Notes under the pieces: model-generated
Told to the model about the DNA's origin: nothing
Seen by the model: the letters and a program-made list of their open reading frames with translations, nothing else
Database searches by the model: none
Made by a program: the position numbers and the translations under genes
Shown here: in pieces, positions 25,604 to 34,565 of the stretch
Layout of the letters: every line of letters begins with the position of its first letter
Numbering within the stretch: position 1 is the stretch's first letter
Assembly (NCBI GenBank): GCA_944390795.1
Contig: CALXRI010000006.1
Coordinates: 64,558-128,557 of the forward strand
Direction of reading: 5' to 3'
Source of the DNA: an uncultured Victivallales bacterium
GTDB lineage: Bacteria; Verrucomicrobiota; Lentisphaeria; Victivallales; UBA1829
DNA length: 64,000 nt

Positions 25604-27957
25604 TTCTGACTCCAGACCCAGTTGACCACGGGGTCGCCCGGAATGCCGTTTGCCAGAATGGACTCCCCGATCTTTCCGGCTGTCTGCGCCTTCAGCGGGT
25701 CGTATCCTTCCAGAAACATCTGCTGTTTTGCCCGGAATGCCTTCCATGCCGTGGCGTAGCGGCGCATCGCTTCGCGAGAGATTGTCGAGGCCGGGGAGAA
25801 GTAGAAAAACGCCGCTTTCGCTGCGAAATAGGTGCGAGTGCCGGGTGCTTCCTCCGCTATTTTGTCGAGGGTGGAAAGCATGGCGGCGCGGCACTGAAGC
25901 AGAGTTTCACAGCGGCGCTTGAGCGTCTTCGTGGCTCCGTTCAGCATCCACTGATTCTCGGGAAGCGCCAGCCAGAGATCGGTCTCCTCCACCGCGCGGT
26001 AAAGTGCGGCGAGCGCGATGCAGTCCGGCTGGAAATCCAGTCCCGAAATGAGATCGGTGGAATAAAGGTTAGTCGGCTGGAGAGAGGACTGCAGAATGAT
26101 TTCGTAGAAAAAGCGGATGCCGAACATCCGGTCATAAATCCCGGACGGCGCTTTTCTGCGGGGATTGGGCATTTTCTCTTTCAGACAGTCGAAACGGAAC
26201 GCTTCCTCCAGAGTTTTCCGGGAATTGAAACGCTCCACGATTTCCGGGGTCCCGCCTTTTTTGTCCAGTCCGTTGTTTTTAAGCTTTGCAAGCAGGTATT
26301 TCAGATTTTCCATCTTGCGCAGGAGCGCCGCCTGGCGTTCGGCAAGCTGATTGCGCTTTTTCAGGATCCGGGAGCTGATGATGCATTCGTCGGGGGATAC
26401 GAACGGCACATCGCGTATGATGGCATCGAAACGCATGGCGGTCACCGCGGTCTGGTTGGCCGCGACGTCATTCTGGTTTCTCCCCAGACGTTTCAGGATG
26501 TCGGCGAGATCCTGCGCCCGGACACGGACGCTTCCGGAAGCCGCCGTTCCCAGGCGTTTCAGCTCTGCCGCAAGAGCCTTGAAATCCGTATCTTCCGTAT
26601 TCAGACGATCCAGCGCGGCCGTCATTTTATCCAGAATCGCGCAGTTGTTTTTCAGTTCCGCCAGCAGATTGTCGATTTCCCCGCGGAGAGGGAGAAGCCA
26701 TTCCGGTTCCAGCTCTTTTTTCCGCTTGAGAAGGGGATCTTTCTCCAGTTCCGCCAGCAGATTCTTCTGAGTTGCCGGATCGGAATCCATCGAAGAAAGG
26801 ATGTCACGCAGTTTGAACTGCACGTCCAGCAGGGATTTTGCATGGTGCACCAGCGCCATGCGTTCATCCACGGAGGCGTCCTCCCAGTTCCAGGCGAAAC
26901 GGTTGCCCGCCTCCATGCGGCCGAAACACTTTGCGGCATCCTGCCATTCGGAATCCTTCAGAAGACGTTTGAATTCATTCCATGCGGCAAGCGTCTTTCC
27001 GTAGCGCGCAATGTTTTTCAGATGCTCCTGATGATATTTCTCATATTTCTGAAAATTCCGCGATCCGGGCATGCGGTCAAGCAAGCGCCGGGCCGCGGCG
27101 AAGTCCGCGCGGCGGATGTAGTATTCCGTGGCGGCCAGAACCTGGGAGGCCTCGGGTGTTGCGGCGTAGAAAAGACCGAAGACGCAGAGAATGACGACCA
27201 CGGTAATTCCCATGATCAGAAATTTGCGCCCGAGCTGCGAACGGGTGTGCGGAACATTGCGGTCGAGAAACATGAGATCGAAAAAGGCCACGGAGATTTC
27301 ATCGGAATCCATCAGCATGCGTTCCTGGCGCCCCAGTTTCGCGCCGTTGACAAAGGTGCCGTTCAGACTGGAAAGGTCCCGGATCCAGGACTCCCCGTTT
27401 TCCGCGATGCGGATTTCCGCATGGAAACGCGAAACGACATCATCCCTTATGACAATGTCGTTTTCCGGCGCGGATCCGATCCTGATGAGATTTTTTTCAA
27501 GGCGTACGAGTTCTCCACCGCGCGGTCCGTTCAGAAATTCCAGACGGTGCACGTCACAGGGCCGGGAATCACGCAGTTCCGCAGGCTTGACGAACAGCTC
27601 GCAGTCGCCGACGGCGACCCGGTCATTCGGTTTCAGAACATATGAGGACAGTGTTCTGCCATGGACATGCAGAATGTTTTTCCCGCAGGCCTGGATCCGG
27701 ATTTCCCGCGGAAGAAGGCGCAGTTCCGCCTGATAATCGGAGGATACGCGGTCCTGTTCCGGGACGATCCAGTCATTGTCCGCGGCACGCCCGATCTTCA
27801 CGATTTCACCAAGTGCGTCGGTTTTTACCGAAACAATCAGACGCCCCCGGCAGCGGAGTTCCAGGATGCGCACATAGGTGCGTTTCCGCTCTTTCTCTCC
27901 GGAGGATTGTTCCGCACCGTCTTTCCTCTTGTCATGTTTTCGAAACAGTTTTCTCAT
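25600..27957 (-). CDS. Large protein with two FHA domains and one membrane span
   Basis: 785 residues. FHA domain 1 at about 54-115 ('VKIGRAADNDWIV', degenerate SxxH) and FHA domain 2 at about 158-230 with all hallmarks ('IRIGSAPENDIVI', 'VVSRFHAEI', 'SLNGTFVNGAKL'). A membrane span follows at 246-264, then about 500 mainly helical, lysine/leucine-rich residues that probably lie in the periplasm. FHA domains bind phosphothreonine, so the cytosolic head could read marks made by the kinase at 23617, and the outer part could touch the pilus machine. The function of the large domain is unknown. ATGA overlaps at both ends show tight coupling. Confidence 0.8.
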   Translation of the reverse strand: MRKLFRKHDKRKDGAEQSSGEKERKRTYVRILELRCRGRLIVSVKTDALGEIVKIGRAADNDWIVPEQDRVSSDYQAELRLLPREIRIQACGKNILHVHGRTLSSYVLKPNDRVAVGDCELFVKPAELRDSRPCDVHRLEFLNGPRGGELVRLEKNLIRIGSAPENDIVIRDDVVSRFHAEIRIAENGESWIRDLSSLNGTFVNGAKLGRQERMLMDSDEISVAFFDLMFLDRNVPHTRSQLGRKFLIMGITVVVILCVFGLFYAATPEASQVLAATEYYIRRADFAAARRLLDRMPGSRNFQKYEKYHQEHLKNIARYGKTLAAWNEFKRLLKDSEWQDAAKCFGRMEAGNRFAWNWEDASVDERMALVHHAKSLLDVQFKLRDILSSMDSDPATQKNLLAELEKDPLLKRKKELEPEWLLPLRGEIDNLLAELKNNCAILDKMTAALDRLNTEDTDFKALAAELKRLGTAASGSVRVRAQDLADILKRLGRNQNDVAANQTAVTAMRFDAIIRDVPFVSPDECIISSRILKKRNQLAERQAALLRKMENLKYLLAKLKNNGLDKKGGTPEIVERFNSRKTLEEAFRFDCLKEKMPNPRRKAPSGIYDRMFGIRFFYEIILQSSLQPTNLYSTDLISGLDFQPDCIALAALYRAVEETDLWLALPENQWMLNGATKTLKRRCETLLQCRAAMLSTLDKIAEEAPGTRTYFAAKAAFFYFSPASTISREAMRRYATAWKAFRAKQQMFLEGYDPLKAQTAGKIGESILANGIPGDPVVNWVWSQK

Positions 27958-29435
27958 TCTTCAATCGTCCAGATGTTTTTCATGATCTTCACATGTCTGT
28001 GATCGTCCGGTGACGGAAAGCGCCGCAGGCATTCGCTGACAATCCGATTCATGCCCTCGGTATTCTCAGCCGTCTGATAGGTCTGATATGCCAGACAGCA
28101 TTGCGAGTACCATACCTGCTGCTTCTCCTTGAATTCCAGCCAGAGAGGCAGCACCGCGGCGGTCAGCACCTCGTCGCGGCTTTCATACGCGCGGCAGAGC
28201 AGCGTCCTCAGCATTGCATCCAGTTCGTCCCAGACGGCGATAGCGATATTTTTCCGCAGTTCCTGCGAAGCCCGCTGGAGCAGACGCGTCGAGTCCCCCT
28301 CCATTTGTTTTTCCGGGATCTCCCAGTAACGGTCCGCCATCGCCGGGGAGACGACGAACGCGCCGAACCTCTGCAGAACCCGGTCGGACCGCCAGAAATG
28401 GCCGACCGGAACCTCCCGCAGCAGAACGAGCTCCTTGTCGTGATAGCGCATGTAGCTGGCGTATCCCTGCCAGCGGAAATTTTTGTCCTGCCTGCTGTAG
28501 GAGAGGCGGTAATACGGGAAGCCGCCTTCCGCAGGCCGGTAAAAATCCTGTTTCGGGTCCTCGAGAAATGCAAAGCCCTGCTGTTCGGAAACCCGTTTCC
28601 GCCAGTTGTCAAAGCTTTTCCTGCGCGTCGTCCGGAATCCGTCCGGCACGGTGCTTACCGTGAATACGATGTGGAACGGCACATCGAAGTTTTTGCCGAG
28701 CGCGGTCATGATCTCGCAGTTGTTTCCATCGCTTTTCACCACCGTTGCGGACATTTTCGGGAAATAGACAAGGCATTTCCCGCCAGGGGCAATTTCCGTC
28801 CGGACCTCTCCGTCGTTGTAGTTCCCGGAAACCTCGCCCGGCCATGTGACCGGATTTTCCAGCCGGAGTTCGGAAAGGATGTAGGAGCCTCCCAGAATCA
28901 GAATGAATATCAGAATCCCTGCCACGATGACAATCTGTTTCCGGCGTTTCTGGCTGCGGTTGAATTTCCGCAGATCGTCAAGTTCCGCCGCGGAGGCATA
29001 GCGTGTGCTGTCTCCTTCCGGAGGACGATTCTCCTCCGTACCCTCCCCGGTCAGTTCCTCGGTGGGCTCCTCGGTGTCTCCGCTGCCGGAAGCGGCGGCG
29101 GAAACGGGCGGCGGCGAGTCGTCGCTTTCAAGCATGAAGGTGAGTTCCTTTCCGATCCGGACGTCCGCCCCCGGAAGCAGCCGGCGGTCCTCTCCTCCCG
29201 GAACCTCCTCGCCGTTCACCAGCGCGGATGCGTTCTCAAACACATGCAGCAGAACGCCGGTGTCAGACTGCGGCATCAGCGTGACATGTTCCGGCGCGAT
29301 GTCCGTTCCGCCGGGGCGGATGTCCGCATCGCGGCTCCGTCCGATCACGGTTCCGGAATTCAGAATTGCAAATGTGCGTCCGGCTAATTCGCCGGAGAGA
29401 AACTTTATTTTGTAACTGGATGACGCTTTTTCCAT
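27954..29435 (-). CDS. FHA-domain protein with one membrane span
   Basis: 493 residues. A divergent FHA domain at about 20-105 ('TVIGRSRDADIRP', 'DIAPEHVTL', 'ALVNGEEV'), an acidic proline/glutamate linker (110-145), a membrane span at about 166-190 (VIVAGILIFILILGGSYIL), then about 300 residues that should be periplasmic. Same overall plan as its downstream neighbour, with which it overlaps by four bases. Probably a phosphothreonine-responsive regulator or structural partner of the Tad machine; the C-terminal domain is not recognised. Confidence 0.75.
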   Translation of the reverse strand: MEKASSSYKIKFLSGELAGRTFAILNSGTVIGRSRDADIRPGGTDIAPEHVTLMPQSDTGVLLHVFENASALVNGEEVPGGEDRRLLPGADVRIGKELTFMLESDDSPPPVSAAASGSGDTEEPTEELTGEGTEENRPPEGDSTRYASAAELDDLRKFNRSQKRRKQIVIVAGILIFILILGGSYILSELRLENPVTWPGEVSGNYNDGEVRTEIAPGGKCLVYFPKMSATVVKSDGNNCEIMTALGKNFDVPFHIVFTVSTVPDGFRTTRRKSFDNWRKRVSEQQGFAFLEDPKQDFYRPAEGGFPYYRLSYSRQDKNFRWQGYASYMRYHDKELVLLREVPVGHFWRSDRVLQRFGAFVVSPAMADRYWEIPEKQMEGDSTRLLQRASQELRKNIAIAVWDELDAMLRTLLCRAYESRDEVLTAAVLPLWLEFKEKQQVWYSQCCLAYQTYQTAENTEGMNRIVSECLRRFPSPDDHRHVKIMKNIWTIEE

Positions 29436-29445
29436 GAACTCCTCC

Positions 29446-30342
29446 TCAGAACAGCGGCACGCCGGCTTCCTTCATCTTCAGGAAAACCGGTGTCAGAATG
29501 ATGATGAAAACGGCGGGCAGAATGAACAGAGCCATCGGAAGAAGCATCAGCGAAGGAGCACGCTGGGCTTTGCATTCGGCAAGCGCGAAACGGACTTTGC
29601 GCATTTCCTCGCCCTGAATCTCCATCGTTTCCGTCAGCGGCGCGCCCAGTTCGGTTCCCAGTGCGATCGCGGCGGCGAACGAGGTGAATTCCTTGATCTG
29701 AATCCGGTCCGCCATGTTCTGCAGCGCGACGGTCCGGATCACGCCGAGTTCCATCTCCCGAAGCATCTGGGAGTATTCGTCCGTCAGCGGTCCCGAAATC
29801 CCGAGCTTGACATAAAAGCGGATCGCCGCGGAAAAATCCAGGCCGCCACGCATGGCCGAGGCGATCAGATCAATGGAATAGGGGATCGCCTTCAGGATTT
29901 CCATCCGGCGCTTCTGCGCAAGGTTGCCGATCATGACGCCAGGCATGCTGCCGCCGACGAAAGCGGCGATCAGAGCGGCGATCGGAATGGAAATGCGGTT
30001 CTCCCGGTCCACCAGCAGGGCCGTGACGAATCCGGCCGCCAGCGCAAGAGCGCCTCCAAGAACCAGCTGGGTGCAGTAGACTGCTCCCGGAGTGAGTTTC
30101 AAGCCCGCAAAAGTCAGCTTCTTCTGCAGTGCGGACGCATGTCCCCGGAAGGCGATCCGGAACAAAGTCCCTATGCCTGCGCTTTCAAGGATATCCGCCA
30201 GAGGTTTGACCATACGGAAGAGCAGCGGGGTGTTTTCCGGCTTTTCCGCTTTCCTTTCCCGCTTCTCACCCAGAACGACGAAAAAAAGCGTCGGAAGCAG
30301 AACCGCCATGAAAGTCAGTGCATAAATAAAAATCTGTTTCAT
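29446..30342 (-). CDS. tadC: TadC inner-membrane platform protein
   Basis: 298 residues from the ATG at 30342. Four or five hydrophobic segments flank a cytosolic GspF/T2SSF-type domain ('AIPYSIDLIASAMRGGLDFSAAIRFY', with the PxxxDLIAxAxxGG core). TadC pairs with TadB to form the inner-membrane platform on which the CpaF/TadA ATPase acts. It lies 4 bases downstream of TadB. The upstream extension beyond 30342 is in TadB coding sequence and not needed. Confidence 0.85.
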   Translation of the reverse strand: MKQIFIYALTFMAVLLPTLFFVVLGEKRERKAEKPENTPLLFRMVKPLADILESAGIGTLFRIAFRGHASALQKKLTFAGLKLTPGAVYCTQLVLGGALALAAGFVTALLVDRENRISIPIAALIAAFVGGSMPGVMIGNLAQKRRMEILKAIPYSIDLIASAMRGGLDFSAAIRFYVKLGISGPLTDEYSQMLREMELGVIRTVALQNMADRIQIKEFTSFAAAIALGTELGAPLTETMEIQGEEMRKVRFALAECKAQRAPSLMLLPMALFILPAVFIIILTPVFLKMKEAGVPLF

Positions 30343-30346
30343 TGCG

Positions 30347-31246
30347 TTATACCTTGATGTCCACAATCGCCCGAATTGCAAAATAACCGATCACTTCCAA
30401 TGTCAGCATCACACCGATGGCACACCATCCGATCAGAGTCTGCACCATCGGCAGCATCAGCTCATTGTTGATGAAGAAAAGCAGCAGGAATGCCGCAAGA
30501 GGCGCCAGCGACATCGCCAGCGCTTCAAAGCGCCCCTGTGCGGTCAGCGCCCGGAGTTTCTGCTGGAATTCCGTTCTTCCCCGGATCATCCATGTGATTT
30601 TTTCCAGAACGTCGACCATGCTTCCGCCTGACTGCGTCGTCAGACGGATTGAAATGATAAGCAGCTGGAGATCCTCGCAGGGAATCCGGTTGTACATGCG
30701 CTGGAGCGCCTCCGCCAGTTCCAGCCCGAGGCGGTATTCCCGGATCACGATCATCAATTCCTCCTTCAGCGGACCCTCGCAGCGCCGGGAGAACACTTCC
30801 AGCGCCTGCGGCAGCGCCTGCCCCGCGCGCAGTCCGCTTGTCAGCCCGAGCGCAAGGTCCAGGATGCTGTTTTCAAAACGCTCCGCGCGCCTGCGCACCT
30901 TGGCGGAGAAATAAAACCAGGGAGCCGCCATGCCCAGAGCGAAAACAAGCGCGCCCGCCGGCACGATGATCAGCGGTTCGTAAATCTGGCAGAACACAAG
31001 CGTCGCAACCAGAACGCCGGACAGCAGAACTCCTGCGGAAAGCTGAATCTGCTGCAATGTGGTGCGGTCGATGAAATAGTAGACATTGTTCGCCATTCCT
31101 TCGGAACGATTCTCCTTGATCCTGCGGTCGGTCTGTTCCAGGCTGAACGACTGGATCAGGGAGATGAGAATGTAAATCAGAAGGGCGACGGCAAAGAGCA
31201 CCAGAAGATAGACTCCATAGCGTTCCAGAACCGATACTGAATTCAT
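30347..31246 (-). CDS. tadB: TadB inner-membrane platform protein
   Basis: 299 residues. N-terminal membrane span (residues 11-27), a central hydrophobic pair, and the T2SSF-type domain 'FENSILDLALGLTSGLRAGQALPQAL' typical of TadB, followed by two C-terminal spans. It forms the platform complex with TadC and is driven by the CpaF/TadA motor encoded just upstream, after a 13-base gap. Confidence 0.87.
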   Translation of the reverse strand: MNSVSVLERYGVYLLVLFAVALLIYILISLIQSFSLEQTDRRIKENRSEGMANNVYYFIDRTTLQQIQLSAGVLLSGVLVATLVFCQIYEPLIIVPAGALVFALGMAAPWFYFSAKVRRRAERFENSILDLALGLTSGLRAGQALPQALEVFSRRCEGPLKEELMIVIREYRLGLELAEALQRMYNRIPCEDLQLLIISIRLTTQSGGSMVDVLEKITWMIRGRTEFQQKLRALTAQGRFEALAMSLAPLAAFLLLFFINNELMLPMVQTLIGWCAIGVMLTLEVIGYFAIRAIVDIKV

Positions 31247-31259
31247 TCCATGCTCCTTT

Positions 31260-32951
31260 CTAGCCTTCTGGCACGAAGACGGACATGTCCAGCTCCAGAT
31301 CGCCGGCCTGGCGCAGTTCGTCGATGAATTTCGGGATGTTGCCCGTGGGCGTATGGCGCCCGATCACGTGGAACTTCTCGTCAAACCCCTCCTGTTCGAA
31401 CGTGAAGATGTCCTGCAGAAGAATCGTGCTGCCCTCCCGTCCGGTCACTTCGGAGATTTTGACAATCTTCCTGGAACCGTCCGGAAGCCGGGTCTGCTGA
31501 ACGATCAGGTGAATCGCCGATGCGATCTGTTCCCGGATTGCCGAAGAGGGCAGTTCAAATCCCGCCATCATGACCATGTTCTCCAGACGGGACAGCGCGT
31601 CGCGCGGATTGTTCGCATGACAGGTTGTCATGGAACCGTCATGCCCGGTGTTCATCGCCTGAAGCATGTCAAGCGCCTCAGCGCCGCGGCATTCCCCGAC
31701 AATGATCCGGTCCGGGCGCATGCGCAGCGTGTTGATGACCAGGTCGCGGATTGTGATGCGCCCCTGTCCCTCGACGTTGGCCGGACGAGCCTCCAGACGG
31801 CAGAGATTTTCATGACTCAGTTTCAGTTCCGCCGAATCCTCCACCGTGATGATGCGCTCCTTCTCCGGAATGAACTGCGAGAGAATGTTCAGAAGCGTTG
31901 TTTTGCCGGATCCGGTTCCCCCGGAAACCAGAATGTTGCGCCGCGCACGCACCGCCTCCCGGAGAAAGAGCGCCATCGGACGGGTCAGGCTTCCATATCC
32001 GATCAGGTCTTCGTCCGTGAGTTTTCTGGACGGGAATTTGCGGATTGTCACCAGGGAGCCGTCGAGCGCCAGCGGGGGGATGACCGCATTGACGCGCGAC
32101 CCGTCCTCCAGGCGGGCGTCCACCATCGGAGACGCCGCGTCAATGTGACGGCCCAGAGGCTCCACGATGCGCTGAATGATGGACTGCAGATGGGTTTCCC
32201 CGTTGAATTTCGCTGCGGAACGGTAAAGCAGCCCCCTGCTTTCCACAAAGATGTTTTCCGGGCCGTTGATCATGATTTCCGAGATGTTCGTGTCGCGCAG
32301 GAGCGGCGACAGCGGCCCGAGCCCGATCAGGTCGTCAAGCAGAATTCTCCGGAACTGCTCCAGATTGACGTCCGCAGGAATCTCATGGCGGATTTCGCGC
32401 AGAATCCGCTCAACAGTCTCCTCCACTCGCGGACGCATTTCGCTGCTGGTCATCTCCTTCGAATTGCCGATATTCAGAAGCTCAAGGACGCGGGTCTGCA
32501 CCTGTCTCGCAAGGCGGATCATCACATCACTGTAAAGGGCGACCAGGGAGGTCTGTGCGGCATAGACCGGCAGTTTGTGCTCCTGAGCGTCCGTTTTTTC
32601 CGGCGTCGAAGCGGTCGGTCCGGACGGGCGCGGCGGCGCGGACGGCGCTGGCGCGGATTCGCTTTTTTCCAGAATCAGCTCCGTTTCGCCGATCTGGATT
32701 GTGTCGCCGGGAGCAAGCCCGGTCCGGCCGGAGATGGGTTTCCCGTTTACGCGTGTTCCGGTCCGGCTTGCCAGATCTTCGATGAACAGATTGCCGTCGT
32801 TCGCGGTGATTTCCGCGTGGCGGCGGGACACTTTCCTATCCGCAACGCAGAGCCCCGCGCCATCGGAGCGCCCGATCGTCATCGGGCATTTGCCCTCCAG
32901 TGAGACGGTTTGCTCTTTCCCGTCAGCGGCTTTGATTTTCAGCAGCATCAT
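31260..32951 (-). CDS. cpaF: CpaF/TadA pilus motor ATPase fused to an N-terminal FHA domain
   Basis: 563 residues. Residues 20-95 are a well-formed FHA domain ('MTIGRSDGAGLCV', 'KVSRRHAEI', 'SRTGTRVNGKPI'). A proline/alanine linker follows (about 105-130), then the secretion ATPase: N-terminal helical region, Walker A 'GGTGSGKTTLL' near 343, an acidic Asp box, and 'MRPDRIIVGECRGAEALDMLQAMNTGHDGSMTTCHANN', of which the RPDRIIVGE Walker B and TCHANN His box are diagnostic. It powers assembly and possibly retraction of the Tad pilus at the inner membrane. The FHA fusion puts a phosphothreonine reader directly on the motor, in the same locus as a kinase. Confidence 0.9.
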   Translation of the reverse strand: MMLLKIKAADGKEQTVSLEGKCPMTIGRSDGAGLCVADRKVSRRHAEITANDGNLFIEDLASRTGTRVNGKPISGRTGLAPGDTIQIGETELILEKSESAPAPSAPPRPSGPTASTPEKTDAQEHKLPVYAAQTSLVALYSDVMIRLARQVQTRVLELLNIGNSKEMTSSEMRPRVEETVERILREIRHEIPADVNLEQFRRILLDDLIGLGPLSPLLRDTNISEIMINGPENIFVESRGLLYRSAAKFNGETHLQSIIQRIVEPLGRHIDAASPMVDARLEDGSRVNAVIPPLALDGSLVTIRKFPSRKLTDEDLIGYGSLTRPMALFLREAVRARRNILVSGGTGSGKTTLLNILSQFIPEKERIITVEDSAELKLSHENLCRLEARPANVEGQGRITIRDLVINTLRMRPDRIIVGECRGAEALDMLQAMNTGHDGSMTTCHANNPRDALSRLENMVMMAGFELPSSAIREQIASAIHLIVQQTRLPDGSRKIVKISEVTGREGSTILLQDIFTFEQEGFDEKFHVIGRHTPTGNIPKFIDELRQAGDLELDMSVFVPEG

Positions 32952-32960
32952 AAATCGTCT

Positions 32961-34553
32961 TCACCATGTGAACATTTTCAGGAACCAGTTCCGCTCTTCC
33001 CGGTCATGCGTTTTCCGGCTTTTATCCCGGACCGATTCGGAAATGGTTTTTTCCGCATCCGCCGTATCCGCGGAGGGAATGCTTGTCATCTGCACCTTGC
33101 GTTCCGCGATTGTGGGACATGCCAGAATCAGCAGAACCATCTCCTCCCCCTGTTTTTCCTCGGAGGCCATGAACCAGCTGACGACCGGAATATGGCGCAG
33201 AAACGCGTATCCGCCCGGTCCGCTCTCGGAGTAGGTCAGCTCCTTCTGTCCCGCGATGACGGCCGTCTTGTTGAGCGGACAGAAGATTTCCGCCGTGGTC
33301 TTTGTGGACCGCTGGAAATAATCCTCCTCCTGCTTGATGGGGGCAAGGCTTTTTTCCAGATCGAATTCCAGTCGGACCATATCGGCCCGGACCAGTCCGC
33401 CGCGGACCTTCATCTTCAGCCCGAAATTGATCGGCTGCAGATTTGCCGCATCCTGGCTGTAAACTTTGACATTCAAGGTCCCGCCGTTTTCATATACGGC
33501 ATAATTCTTACTGTTGTTTGTGAGCGTAAGATGACCCGCGTCCCGGAAATCGGAGATGCCGTTATTGCCGAAGAACACGAGCGAGCCCTTCAGATCGGTA
33601 TTGAACTGGGAATAAAGACCTTTCCCGTCCGTCGGCCCCGTAAGTCCTTCCGGTGCGCCTCCGGCCAGCGCCCGGAACCAGGCGATCAGATTCCAGGAGA
33701 GAACCGTTCCGTCGGCGGACGAGTTGCCGAGACGCTCCAGCTGCGTTCTTGTCACGCCGACGAACACGACACCCACATCCAGCTGAGTATCCGCAATGTT
33801 CAGTTCCGTCACAACCTTCAGGGCGTCTCCGTTCCATTCCGGGGAAAGCCATGTCTGGGCGGCGAGAATCCGTTTGACCGCGGCAATGTCATTTTCGCAG
33901 AGCAGATAGCCGGAAACCGTCAGAAGGCCGTTCGACACCTCGAATTTGAGCTGTCCGGGCGTATCCGGGGAAATCGTGTCGGCAACCTTGAATCCGGCGT
34001 TTTCCAGACGCTTTTTCAGATCCGTGAAGAGCGCCGGCCCCGGCCGGAAGGTCACATAGTTGTGACAGCGGTCCTCATAACGCTTCACAACCCGCCGGAA
34101 ATATTCCCAGTGTCCCGGCCTTGTGATTTCTCCGCGCAGAGTCAGAACATTGTCGGAAAGTTCGATTCCGACTTCCGGCAGATCGCCCAGTTCCCGGCTC
34201 AGTTCACGGTAAACCTGCATGACGGAGCTGGACACAGTTACGCGGAATTCCTTTTTCATCCCGTTTGCCGAGGCTGTCACCACGGCGTTTCCGACCGAGA
34301 CTCCCTCCAGTTCGAAGGAGCGTCCCTCAATCCGGCCGACCCTGACATTGTCCGTGCTTGATTTGCAGTGCCCAATCTGGAAGGGAACCTCGAATTTCCG
34401 GGATTCTCCGGTGGAGATGGTGACACTTTCCGGGGGAAGACTCACTCCCGTCCCATTCCATTGGAGAGAGGCGCCTTCCGCCGCGGGTTCGGCGCCCGGC
34501 AACGGGAGAAGGATCCATGCAAGCAGGACCGACAGGCAGAAAAAAATTCTCAT
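32961..34553 (-). CDS. cpaC: Secretin of the Tad pilus (RcpA/CpaC type)
   Basis: 530 residues with a signal peptide (MRIFFCLSVLLAWILLPLPG, then AEPAAEG). The N-terminal part is the pilus/BON-like domain of CpaC ('GESRKFEVPFQIGHC', 'VGRIEGRSFELEGVSVGNAVVTA'), and the C-terminal half is the secretin ring region with 'VGVVFVGVTRTQLERLG' and the closing 'PGGYAFLRHIPVVSWFM'. It should form the outer-membrane channel for the pilus. It lies between CpaB and the motor ATPase, the usual order. No lipid anchor is visible. Confidence 0.87.
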   Translation of the reverse strand: MRIFFCLSVLLAWILLPLPGAEPAAEGASLQWNGTGVSLPPESVTISTGESRKFEVPFQIGHCKSSTDNVRVGRIEGRSFELEGVSVGNAVVTASANGMKKEFRVTVSSSVMQVYRELSRELGDLPEVGIELSDNVLTLRGEITRPGHWEYFRRVVKRYEDRCHNYVTFRPGPALFTDLKKRLENAGFKVADTISPDTPGQLKFEVSNGLLTVSGYLLCENDIAAVKRILAAQTWLSPEWNGDALKVVTELNIADTQLDVGVVFVGVTRTQLERLGNSSADGTVLSWNLIAWFRALAGGAPEGLTGPTDGKGLYSQFNTDLKGSLVFFGNNGISDFRDAGHLTLTNNSKNYAVYENGGTLNVKVYSQDAANLQPINFGLKMKVRGGLVRADMVRLEFDLEKSLAPIKQEEDYFQRSTKTTAEIFCPLNKTAVIAGQKELTYSESGPGGYAFLRHIPVVSWFMASEEKQGEEMVLLILACPTIAERKVQMTSIPSADTADAEKTISESVRDKSRKTHDREERNWFLKMFTW

Positions 34554-34565
34554 ATTCCTGATTCC

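Noticed and set aside
25468-27645. Long forward open frame opposite the two-FHA protein
   Set aside because: Composition is that of an antisense frame (many His, Arg, Gln) and it lacks any motif. The reverse frame has two FHA domains.
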